A program made the position numbers and the translations under genes. Source: Tannerella sp. (GTDB taxonomy: Bacteria > Bacteroidota > Bacteroidia > Bacteroidales > Tannerellaceae). From it: a stretch of 8,664 nucleotides of DNA. The stretch is from NCBI GenBank assembly GCA_031288935.1, contig JAITQL010000086.1, positions 1 through 8,664 on the forward strand, read 5' to 3'. The notes beneath the pieces were generated by a model, which was given only the letters and a program-made list of their open reading frames with translations, had not been told where the DNA came from and made no database searches. Numbering within the stretch: the first letter of the stretch is position 1; every line of letters starts with the position of its first letter. Below are positions 1 through 5,580 of this stretch, piece by piece.

Positions 1-125
1 TGAAGGGCGACAACCGCTGGACACTGGACGAAAGCGGCCGACACCCCGTAGTCCGCTACACCGTGAACGGCAAACACTATGCCTACGAATTTGCCGACGA
101 AAAAGTTACGAGAATTGAGAATTGA
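1..125 (+). CDS. 3' end of an unrecognised protein gene (partial)
   Basis: An open frame enters from the left edge (first full codon at 3) and ends at TGA 123-125, giving the last 40 residues of a protein. The visible part has alternating charged and aromatic residues (RWTLDESGRHP, then VVRYTVNGKHYAYEF), as in a small beta-rich domain, and ends in ...VTRIEN. No catalytic motif or membrane segment is visible and I do not recognise the family. The last codons are written by an AT-rich direct repeat, GAGAATTGAGAATTGA, so the true tail may have been extended by simple-sequence growth. It converges on the recombinase gene at 249-1157. It could also be an open frame by chance, but the codon use looks coding-like. 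Function unknown. Confidence 0.5.
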   Translation, partial: KGDNRWTLDESGRHPVVRYTVNGKHYAYEFADEKVTRIEN

Positions 126-196
126 TGGAAGTTAAAAAGGGAGGCCTGATGGTTACGGGGGTCGTGCTGCTGGCAGTGTCGGCGTATGTAAAATGA
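125..196 (+). CDS. possible 23-residue hydrophobic peptide ORF
   Basis: An ATG at 125-127 overlaps the stop of the upstream partial gene (TGATG arrangement) and opens a 23-codon frame ending at TGA 194-196. The peptide begins MEVKKGG and continues with a valine/leucine/alanine-rich stretch long enough for one short membrane helix, ending AYVK. A second in-frame ATG at 149 has a purine-rich GGGAGG at 139-144, though the spacing is short. Stop-start overlap is compatible with translational coupling. An ORF this short can arise by chance and I know no homolog, so this is a weak call. Confidence 0.18.
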   Translation: MEVKKGGLMVTGVVLLAVSAYVK

Positions 197-248
197 GCCG
201 TATCCGGTCTGCGTCCGGAAGACGGTCGAATGGCGGGACAGGCGGGAG

Positions 249-1157
249 TTATGAGTAGTCTTTGTTCCTGGGGTGGTGGAGGATGATTTCCTGCCGAAGA
301 GTTTCGCGGTCGATGTGGGTATAAAGTTCCGTGGTCGCAATGTTTTCGTGGCCGAGCATGAGCTGGATGGCACGCAGGTTGGCGCCTCCTTCAAGCAGGT
401 GGGTGGCAAAGGAGTGACGGAAGGTGTGCGGACTGATGTTTTTTGGGATTCCGGCCAGCTTGGCCTGCACTTTGATGATGTGGAAGATCATGGCGCGTGT
501 CAGTCCCCGGCCGCGGCGGTTGAGGAAAAGCCGGTCGTCGAAACCTTTCTGCACGGGGATGTGGCGGCGGTCGTCGAGGTAGAGGGTGATTTCCCGCAGC
601 GCAACGGAGGAAATGGGTACGAGGCGTTGCTTGTTGCCTTTGCCGTTGACGCGGATGAATGCTTCTTCCCGGTAGACGTCGGAACAGGCCAGGCCGGTCA
701 GTTCGGACACGCGCAGCCCGCAACTGTAGAGTACTTCCAGCATCGCGCGGTTGCGCTGTCCGGTTGGTTCGGAGAGGTCGATCGAATCCAGGAGGCGGTT
801 GACTTCGTCGAGGGTCAGCACTTCCGGCAGTTTCATCCCGATTTTGGGCGCTTCGAGTAATTCCGTAGGGTCAATCTCCAGATAGTCTTCCAGGATCAGA
901 AAGCGGAAAAACGATTTGATGCCCGAAATGATTCGCGCCTGCGAACGGGCGGATATGCCGATGTCGCTCAGTTGGGCTACGAACTGCTGGAGGTCGGCGT
1001 AGCTGATGTGGAGGATGCCGGTGGCTTCCCGGTCGGAGAAACGGAGCAGTTTCTCCAGGTCATCGAGATACGACTCTACGGTATTGGCAGATAAACCTTT
1101 TTCCAGACGCAGGTATATCTGATATTTGCTTATGAAATCCTTGCCGGTTTTACTCAT
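249..1157 (-). CDS. xerD: XerD-type site-specific tyrosine recombinase
   Basis: A 302-residue recombinase of the phage-integrase family. It would resolve chromosome dimers at the dif site with a XerC-type partner and the septal translocase FtsK. The N-terminal SAM-like core-binding domain covers about residues 5-90 (KYQIYLRLEKGLSANT is typical) and the catalytic domain about 110-295. The full catalytic set is visible: Arg149 (SCGLRVSEL), Lys173 (VNGKGNKQRLVP), His244 and Arg247 (SPHTFRHSFATHLL), His270 (LMLGHENIATTE) and nucleophile Tyr279 (LYTHI). The frame is open 14 codons further upstream to a TTG at 1199, but Met at 1157 matches the usual family N-terminus and length. The gene is divergent from aroQ, a linkage I recall from Bacteroides-type genomes, which favours a housekeeping Xer protein over a mobile-element integrase. 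Telling XerC from XerD by eye is less certain. Confidence 0.92.
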   Translation of the reverse strand: MSKTGKDFISKYQIYLRLEKGLSANTVESYLDDLEKLLRFSDREATGILHISYADLQQFVAQLSDIGISARSQARIISGIKSFFRFLILEDYLEIDPTELLEAPKIGMKLPEVLTLDEVNRLLDSIDLSEPTGQRNRAMLEVLYSCGLRVSELTGLACSDVYREEAFIRVNGKGNKQRLVPISSVALREITLYLDDRRHIPVQKGFDDRLFLNRRGRGLTRAMIFHIIKVQAKLAGIPKNISPHTFRHSFATHLLEGGANLRAIQLMLGHENIATTELYTHIDRETLRQEIILHHPRNKDYS

Positions 1158-1186
1158 CGGGATACGTGATACTGCGAAAAAAACAT

Positions 1187-1194
1187 TACTTTTG
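1187..1194 (+). promoter_or_regulatory. candidate -7 promoter box for aroQ-pyk operon
   Basis: TACTTTTG matches the Bacteroidota -7 consensus TAnnTTTG and lies 66 bp before the aroQ start, implying a leader of about 55-60 nt. No good TTTG -33 element sits 19-21 bp upstream. A second possibility uses TTTG 1191-1194 as the -33 with the weaker TTCTTTTG at 1212-1219. The box is one arm of a perfect 10-bp inverted repeat with the opposing box at 1233-1240. Confidence 0.42.
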
Positions 1195-1232
1195 TGCAAT
1201 CATTCAGATACTTCTTTTGTCCTGAACAGGGG

Positions 1233-1240
1233 CAAAAGTA
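1233..1240 (-). promoter_or_regulatory. candidate -7 promoter box for xerD
   Basis: On the minus strand these bases read TACTTTTG, again matching TAnnTTTG, and lie 75 bp upstream of the preferred xerD start. No convincing TTTG -33 element is seen at the expected distance. Transcription from here would run leftwards across the box proposed for aroQ, so the two promoters face each other and their 5' leaders would be complementary over roughly 25-30 nt. Confidence 0.38.
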
Positions 1241-1260
1241 ATCATAAAGACAGAAATGCA

Positions 1261-1683
1261 ATGAAAAAAATTCAAATAATCAATGGCCCCAATCTGAATC
1301 TTCTGGGAAAAAGAGAACCGGCGATCTACGGAAACAGGACGTTCGAGGCGTGTCTGGAATCGCTGAGAGCAGCTTATCCGCAATGCGAGATTGCCTTTTA
1401 CCAGAGCAATATGGAAGGGGAACTGATCAATAAAATTCACGAGACAGGCTTTTCGTTTGACGGGATTATCCTGAACGCGGGTGCATATACGCATACCTCG
1501 GTGGCGTTGCACGACGCGGTAAAGGCCGTGACGACGCCGGTTGTGGAGGTTCATTTGTCTAATGTACATGCAAGGGAAGCGTTCCGGCATCATTCGTTCC
1601 TTTCGAGCGTGTGCAGGGGGGTGATTGCCGGGTTTGGCACGGATTCGTACCGGCTGGCGCTGGAGGCGCTTCTTGCCGGTTAA
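1261..1683 (+). CDS. aroQ: 3-dehydroquinate dehydratase, type II
   Basis: A 140-residue cytoplasmic enzyme that dehydrates 3-dehydroquinate to 3-dehydroshikimate in chorismate synthesis. The length is normal for the dodecameric type II family. Signature segments appear in order: NGPNLNLLGKREP (residues 8-20, with Arg18), catalytic Tyr23 in IYGNRTFE, the QSNMEGELINKIH region (48-60), Asn72 in ILNAGAYTHTSVALHDA, and VEVHLSNVHAREAFRHHS (95-112) with catalytic His103 and substrate-binding Ser100, Arg105 and Arg109. The start at 1261 gives the canonical MKKIQIINGPN N-terminus; the frame is open further upstream but that part lies in the promoter region. Only a weak purine-rich tract precedes it, as is usual in Bacteroidota. 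It is first in an apparent operon with pyk, 31 bp downstream. Confidence 0.96.
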   Translation: MKKIQIINGPNLNLLGKREPAIYGNRTFEACLESLRAAYPQCEIAFYQSNMEGELINKIHETGFSFDGIILNAGAYTHTSVALHDAVKAVTTPVVEVHLSNVHAREAFRHHSFLSSVCRGVIAGFGTDSYRLALEALLAG

Positions 1684-1714
1684 GCGGGGTTTTATTTTTT
1701 ATGAATCACAGGAT

Positions 1715-3166
1715 ATGCTGAAACATACTAAAATCATAGCAACCATTTCCGACCAGCGTTGCGACGTGGAGTTTATCCGGTCGCTGTACCAGGCGGGAAT
1801 GAATGTGGTGCGCCTGAATACGGCGCACATGTCGGAAGAGGGCTTGAGCCGGGTGGTAAACAATACGCGGGCGGTGTCCAAGCGGATCGGTATCCTGATT
1901 GATACCAAGGGGCCGGAAATACGGACAACGGCCGTGGAGGAGCCGGTGGCTTTCAAAACCGGCGAACGGGTGTACGTCAGGGGGATTCCCGAAGAAAAAA
2001 CTTCTCGCGACTGCATCTGCGTTTCCTACAAAACCATTGCGGAAGATCTGGAGGTTGGCTGCGACATTCTGATCGACGACGGCGATCTGGAGCTGAAGGT
2101 GGTGGAGAAAGAGGCCGGCCGTCTGGTTTGCGAGATACTGAACGACGCCGTACTGGGCAGTCACAAGAGCATGAACGTGCCCGGCGTGCGGATCAATCTG
2201 CCGTCGCTGACGGAGAAAGACCGTGGAAATATCCGCTGGGCGATGGCGCACGATCTGGATTTCATCGCTCATTCTTTTGTGCGCAACAAACAGGATGTGC
2301 TGGACGTGCAGCAGTTGCTGGACGCGCATCACAGCAAGATTAAAATCATTGCCAAAATCGAAAACCAGGAAGGCGTGGACTGTATCGACGAGATTCTGGA
2401 GGCGGCGTATGGCGTGATGGTTGCCCGCGGCGATCTGGGGATCGAGGTGCCTGCCGAAAGGGTGCCGGGCATCCAGCGGGTGCTTATACGGAAGTGCGTG
2501 CAAGCCAAAAAGCCGGTGATTGTGGCCACTCAGATGCTTCATTCGATGATTACGAATCCGCGTCCGACCCGTGCGGAAGTGACCGACGTGGCCAATGCCA
2601 TTTATTACCGCACGGACGCGCTGATGCTGAGCGGCGAGACGGCCTACGGCAAGTATCCGGTGGAAGCCGTGCAGACCATGACGAAGATTGTGCGCGAAGC
2701 GGAACTGACGAAGTTGAGCGCGAACGACATCCGCGTCCCTATTCAGGGCGACGATCTGGATGTGACTTCGTTTCTGGCCAAACAGGCGGTCAAGTCTTCC
2801 CAGAGGCTGAACGTCCGGGCGATTATTACGGACTGTTTCAGCGGACGGACGGCGCGTTACCTGGCTGCTTTTCGCGGCGGGGCGACCGTGTTTGCCATTT
2901 GCTACAGCGAGCAGGTGATGCGGATGCTTTCGCTCTCGTATGGCGTCTGGGCAGTCTACCAGCCGTGGAACGACAACCGCCGGGAATATTTTTACGATGC
3001 ACTCCGGCGGCTGATCGACAGCGGCCGGCTTACCATGCAGGACAAGGTGGCTCATCTGAGCGGCAGCCTGGGCGTTGGCGGCGGCACTTCGTTTCTCGAA
3101 ATCAACGAAGTCGGCAACGTGTTTAATGCGGGAAAAGAATATCAACTGCCGATTTTCAACCGGTAA
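1715..3166 (+). CDS. pyk: pyruvate kinase
   Basis: A 483-residue pyruvate kinase, making ATP and pyruvate from phosphoenolpyruvate and ADP at the end of glycolysis. The sequence shows the A-domain strand with Arg33 and Asn35 (NVVRLNTAH), the IDTKGPEIRT motif (62-71), a B domain inserted at about 72-165, SFVR (187-190), catalytic Lys214 with Glu216 in IIAKIENQEG, the metal site MVARGDLGIEVP (235-246, Asp240), and the nucleotide-side motif RPTRAEVTDVANAIYYRTDALMLSGET. A C-terminal regulatory-type domain covers about 345-483. ATG at 1715 gives the expected MLKHTKIIATISD start; the frame is open to a TTG at 1625 inside aroQ, which is rejected. A six-codon ORF (1701-1721) in another frame overlaps the start. 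pyk lies 31 bp after aroQ and one base before the methyltransferase, so the three are probably co-transcribed. Confidence 0.96.
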   Translation: MLKHTKIIATISDQRCDVEFIRSLYQAGMNVVRLNTAHMSEEGLSRVVNNTRAVSKRIGILIDTKGPEIRTTAVEEPVAFKTGERVYVRGIPEEKTSRDCICVSYKTIAEDLEVGCDILIDDGDLELKVVEKEAGRLVCEILNDAVLGSHKSMNVPGVRINLPSLTEKDRGNIRWAMAHDLDFIAHSFVRNKQDVLDVQQLLDAHHSKIKIIAKIENQEGVDCIDEILEAAYGVMVARGDLGIEVPAERVPGIQRVLIRKCVQAKKPVIVATQMLHSMITNPRPTRAEVTDVANAIYYRTDALMLSGETAYGKYPVEAVQTMTKIVREAELTKLSANDIRVPIQGDDLDVTSFLAKQAVKSSQRLNVRAIITDCFSGRTARYLAAFRGGATVFAICYSEQVMRMLSLSYGVWAVYQPWNDNRREYFYDALRRLIDSGRLTMQDKVAHLSGSLGVGGGTSFLEINEVGNVFNAGKEYQLPIFNR

Positions 3167-3167
3167 G

Positions 3168-3836
3168 ATGACGCACGGTGCGAGAGCAGACGCCATCGAG
3201 GCGTACATCCTGAACCATATCGACCCGGAAGGGGCATTGCTGGAAGCGCTGAACCGCGATGCGCACGTGAAACTGCTGCGTCCGCGCATGATAGCCGGTC
3301 ATTTGCAGGGGCGTTTGCTGAAAATGTGTTGCCGGATGATCCGTCCGCGGCGGGTACTGGAAATCGGCATGTATACGGCATATGCCACCCTTTGCATGGC
3401 CGAGGGACTGGCGGACGACGCGCTGATTCATACGGTCGAAGTCAATGACGAAATGGAGCCGTTTGTCCGTCCGTACCTGGAACAGTCGCCGGACAGAGCG
3501 AAAATCCGGGTGCACTGGGGGGATGTGGCGGACGTCCTGCCCACGCTGGGCGAAACGTTCGACTTGGTCTATATCGACGCGGACAAACGGAATTATTGCG
3601 CCTATTATGAACTGGTGTTTCCGCACGTCCGGCCGGGAGGGTTTATTTTGGCGGACAATACGCTTTGGTCGGGAAAAGTGACCGAAAAACAGGCGCTTCC
3701 CTCCGATTTGCAGACAAAAGGGATTCTGGCTTTCAATGAAATGATCCTGAATGATGCGCGGGTGGAAAAGGTGATTGTTCCGCTGCGCGACGGACTTACC
3801 GTCGTATACAAGTCATGCGTTGAGGAACATTCATGA
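3168..3836 (+). CDS. SAM-dependent O-methyltransferase (Methyltransf_3 / COMT-like)
   Basis: A 222-residue class I methyltransferase of the cation-dependent catechol/caffeoyl-CoA O-methyltransferase type. The core fold starts at about residue 35. SAM motif I is VLEIGMYTAYAT (63-74), where the common GT(F/Y)TGYS is altered to GMYTAYA. Glu91 (HTVEVND) is the expected ribose-binding acid. The metal site is set by Asp137 (LVYIDADKRNY, 133-143) and Asp163-Asn164 (ILADNTLWSGKV). The protein ends with the usual VEKVIVPLRDGLTVVYK strand. The ATG at 3168 lies one base after the pyk stop, so translation is probably coupled. The frame is open upstream within pyk, but the chosen start fits family length. 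The physiological substrate cannot be read from the sequence. In related genomes I recall rbfA next to this gene; it is not here. Confidence 0.9.
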   Translation: MTHGARADAIEAYILNHIDPEGALLEALNRDAHVKLLRPRMIAGHLQGRLLKMCCRMIRPRRVLEIGMYTAYATLCMAEGLADDALIHTVEVNDEMEPFVRPYLEQSPDRAKIRVHWGDVADVLPTLGETFDLVYIDADKRNYCAYYELVFPHVRPGGFILADNTLWSGKVTEKQALPSDLQTKGILAFNEMILNDARVEKVIVPLRDGLTVVYKSCVEEHS

Positions 3837-3897
3837 CGGGTGCATCCCGCCCGATACATGCACTGCGCTGGAAAACGGCGTCCGTACACACCCGATT

Positions 3898-3925
3898 GTC
3901 CTTAAAAAAACGAAAAGGACTTTTT
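3898..3925 (+). terminator. weak intrinsic terminator of the aroQ-pyk-methyltransferase cluster
   Basis: GTCCTT (3898-3903) pairs with AAGGAC (3915-3920) across an A-rich 11-nt loop and is followed at once by TTTTTC. The stem has only six pairs, so termination may be partial. The position, 62 bp after the methyltransferase stop and just before the proposed mgtE promoter, is right for an operon end. Confidence 0.45.
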
Positions 3926-3950
3926 CTTTCGGAGAAAACCTCTATCTTTA
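3921..3950 (+). promoter_or_regulatory. candidate Bacteroidota promoter for mgtE
   Basis: TATCTTTA at 3943-3950 matches TAnnTTTG in all but the last base, with a T-rich TTTT at 3921-3924 about 18 bp upstream in the -33 position. Initiation a few bases downstream would give mgtE a leader of about 160 nt containing the upstream ORF and both hairpins. A closer consensus match, TAAATTTG at 4094-4101, would leave a leader of about 10 nt. It lacks a -33 match and overlaps the Shine-Dalgarno region, so I think it is fortuitous. Confidence 0.4.
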
Positions 3951-4011
3951 CGCCGGATTTTTCAAATCATTCCGAAACAGTAACGAATAATTATTAAGAA
4001 TTAAATGTGTT

Positions 4012-4056
4012 ATGGACGACATCCCGATATACAGTTATAGGAAACAGCAGTATTAA
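4012..4056 (+). CDS. possible leader peptide upstream of mgtE
   Basis: ATG 4012-4014 opens a 14-codon frame ending TAA 4054-4056, encoding MDDIPIYSYRKQQY. It lies inside the proposed mgtE leader, and its stop is six nucleotides before the strand that competes for pairing with the anti-Shine-Dalgarno segment. Two acidic residues and a proline right after the start are features associated elsewhere with nascent-chain ribosome destabilisation at low magnesium. There is no strong Shine-Dalgarno sequence, only an A/T-rich approach. A second, 11-codon ORF (4005-4040) overlaps it in another frame, so translation of this particular frame is unproven. Confidence 0.3.
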   Translation: MDDIPIYSYRKQQY

Positions 4057-4062
4057 CCGCTT

Positions 4063-4111
4063 CTGTAAAGATGACTGTGTCTCTTTACGGAGTTAAATTT
4101 GTAAGGAGATA
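4063..4111 (+). promoter_or_regulatory. mutually exclusive hairpins controlling the mgtE Shine-Dalgarno site
   Basis: Hairpin 1 pairs 4063-4071 (CTGTAAAGA) with 4082-4090 (TCTTTACGG): nine pairs with one G-U. Hairpin 2 pairs 4078-4091 with 4098-4111: fourteen contiguous pairs, four of them G-U, across the six-base loop GUUAAA. Hairpin 2 fully encloses AAGGAG (4103-4108), the Shine-Dalgarno sequence eight bases before the mgtE ATG. The middle strand (4082-4090) is shared, so only one hairpin can form at a time. This is the layout of a translational attenuator. The pairings are visible directly; their use and signal are inferred. I see no match to the M-box magnesium riboswitch. Confidence 0.5.
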
Positions 4112-4116
4112 AAAAA

Positions 4117-5499
4117 ATGGATGAAATCAAAAACCGTTTCCATGTGCTTATAGAAAACAAGGACTGGAAAATCATAAAGCTACAGCTGAATATACTTGAA
4201 CCCCTTCATATAGCCGAAATCATCGAGATTTTGGACGAGGCCGACGCAGTCGTACTGTTCCGCCTTTTACCCAGGGTGCTGGCGAAGGAAACGTTTCAAT
4301 ATCTTTCACACGAAGAGCAGGAAGATATTATCGAAGGTCTCGCAACCAACAGCAACCAGATAGCCAGTTTACTGAATGATCTGGATCCTGACGACCGCAC
4401 CGCGTTTTTTGAAGAATTGCCCGGCAAAGTCAGCCAGCGACTGGTGCAGATGCTGTCGAAGGAAGAACGCGAGATTGCCACGCGCCTGCTGGGCTATCCG
4501 GAAGACAGTATCGGGCGTTTGATGACGCCGGAGTACGTTGCGATCAAACCCTATTTTACCGTCGAACAGGCGTTGAGGCATATCCGTAAATTCGGACACG
4601 ACTCCGAAACGCTGAATGTGATTTATGTCGTCAACGATCAATGGAAGCTGATTGACGACATCCGTATCAAGGAGCTGATTCTGGCTTCGCCGGAACAGGT
4701 GATTTCGGGAATGACCGATAACCGTTTTGTGGCGCTGAATGCGTATGACGACCAGGAAATCGCCGTCAAGGTGTTTCAGGATCAGGACCGCGTAGCCTTG
4801 CCGGTGCTCGATACGGACGGAACGCTGATGGGGATCGTCACGATCGACGACGTGATGGATGTGGCTGAAGAAGAAAGTACCGAGGACTTCCAGAAATTCG
4901 GCGGTACGGAAGGACTGGATTTGTCGTACACCCGGATTTCGCTGCTGGAACTGGTGAAGAAACGCGCCGGCTGGCTGACTGTTCTCTTTTTTGGCGAAAT
5001 GCTGACGGCTTCGGCGATGGGCTTTTTCGAGCAGGAAATATCCAAGGCGGTTGTGCTGGCCTTGTTTGTGCCCCTGATTATTTCGAGCGGCGGAAACTCG
5101 GGGTCGCAGGCGGCGAGTTTGATCATCCGCTCGCTGGCGCTGGACGAACTGAAGTTGCGAAACTGGTGGTATGTCATGAAAAAGGAAATCTTTTCCGGCT
5201 TGATGCTGGGTTCAATCCTGGGAATCACCGGCTTTTTCCGCATTTTGATCTGGCAGCAGACCGGGATTTACGATTACGGCGAATACTGGGCGTGGATTGG
5301 CGTCAGCGTTTCTCTTTCACTGCTTTTTATCGTGCTGTGGGGGACGCTGTCCGGCTCGATGATTCCCTTTATCCTGAAACGCGCCGGATTAGACCCGGCT
5401 ACAGCTTCCGCGCCTTTCGTTGCCACGCTGGTCGACGTGACGGGACTGATTATTTACTTTACGATCGCCGCCCTGTTTCTGGGTGGAAAACTGTTGTGA
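4117..5499 (+). CDS. mgtE: magnesium transporter/channel MgtE
   Basis: A 460-residue inner-membrane Mg2+ channel, probably a homodimer gated by cytoplasmic magnesium. The N domain of helical repeats covers about residues 1-125 and is rich in acidic residues (e.g. LDPDDRTAFFEELP). Two CBS domains follow at about 136-190 (starting IGRLMTPEYVAI) and 198-252 (VLDTDGTLMGIVTIDDVMDV), then a plug-helix region and about five membrane helices at roughly 285-305, 311-335, 357-379, 390-415 and 431-456. Family marks are PLIISSGGNSGSQAASLIIR (320-338) and LDPATASAPFVATLVDVTG (425-443); Asp440 sits where the pore aspartate of the Thermus protein lies. The length is normal and no key part is missing. A clear AAGGAG at 4103-4108, unusual beside the weak sites of its neighbours, fixes the start. 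This site is the one the leader hairpin can hide. The gene appears monocistronic. Confidence 0.95.
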   Translation: MDEIKNRFHVLIENKDWKIIKLQLNILEPLHIAEIIEILDEADAVVLFRLLPRVLAKETFQYLSHEEQEDIIEGLATNSNQIASLLNDLDPDDRTAFFEELPGKVSQRLVQMLSKEEREIATRLLGYPEDSIGRLMTPEYVAIKPYFTVEQALRHIRKFGHDSETLNVIYVVNDQWKLIDDIRIKELILASPEQVISGMTDNRFVALNAYDDQEIAVKVFQDQDRVALPVLDTDGTLMGIVTIDDVMDVAEEESTEDFQKFGGTEGLDLSYTRISLLELVKKRAGWLTVLFFGEMLTASAMGFFEQEISKAVVLALFVPLIISSGGNSGSQAASLIIRSLALDELKLRNWWYVMKKEIFSGLMLGSILGITGFFRILIWQQTGIYDYGEYWAWIGVSVSLSLLFIVLWGTLSGSMIPFILKRAGLDPATASAPFVATLVDVTGLIIYFTIAALFLGGKLL

Positions 5500-5580
5500 A
5501 AAAGTTCAATCCGGGAATCAGGGAGATTTTCAATCTGCTTTTGTTGGGTGCATTTTAAATTGTCGCAGGGTCATATCTTG

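Noticed and set aside
203..219. Terminator between the convergent partial gene and xerD (TCCGG/CCGGA stem)
   Set aside because: Only five pairs and no T run on either strand.
249..1157. Integrase of a mobile element
   Set aside because: Length, motifs and the linkage to aroQ fit a housekeeping Xer recombinase; no attachment-site repeats or other mobile genes are present.
1706..3289. Long minus-strand open frame (527 codons) opposite pyk
   Set aside because: Shadow of a GC-biased gene; the plus strand encodes an intact pyruvate kinase with all motifs, and the antisense product has histidine/arginine-rich composition typical of shadows.
3950..4116. M-box magnesium riboswitch upstream of mgtE
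   Set aside because: The leader has about the right length, but I could not find the conserved M-box segments or a three-helix arrangement; the visible structure is a simple two-state hairpin pair.
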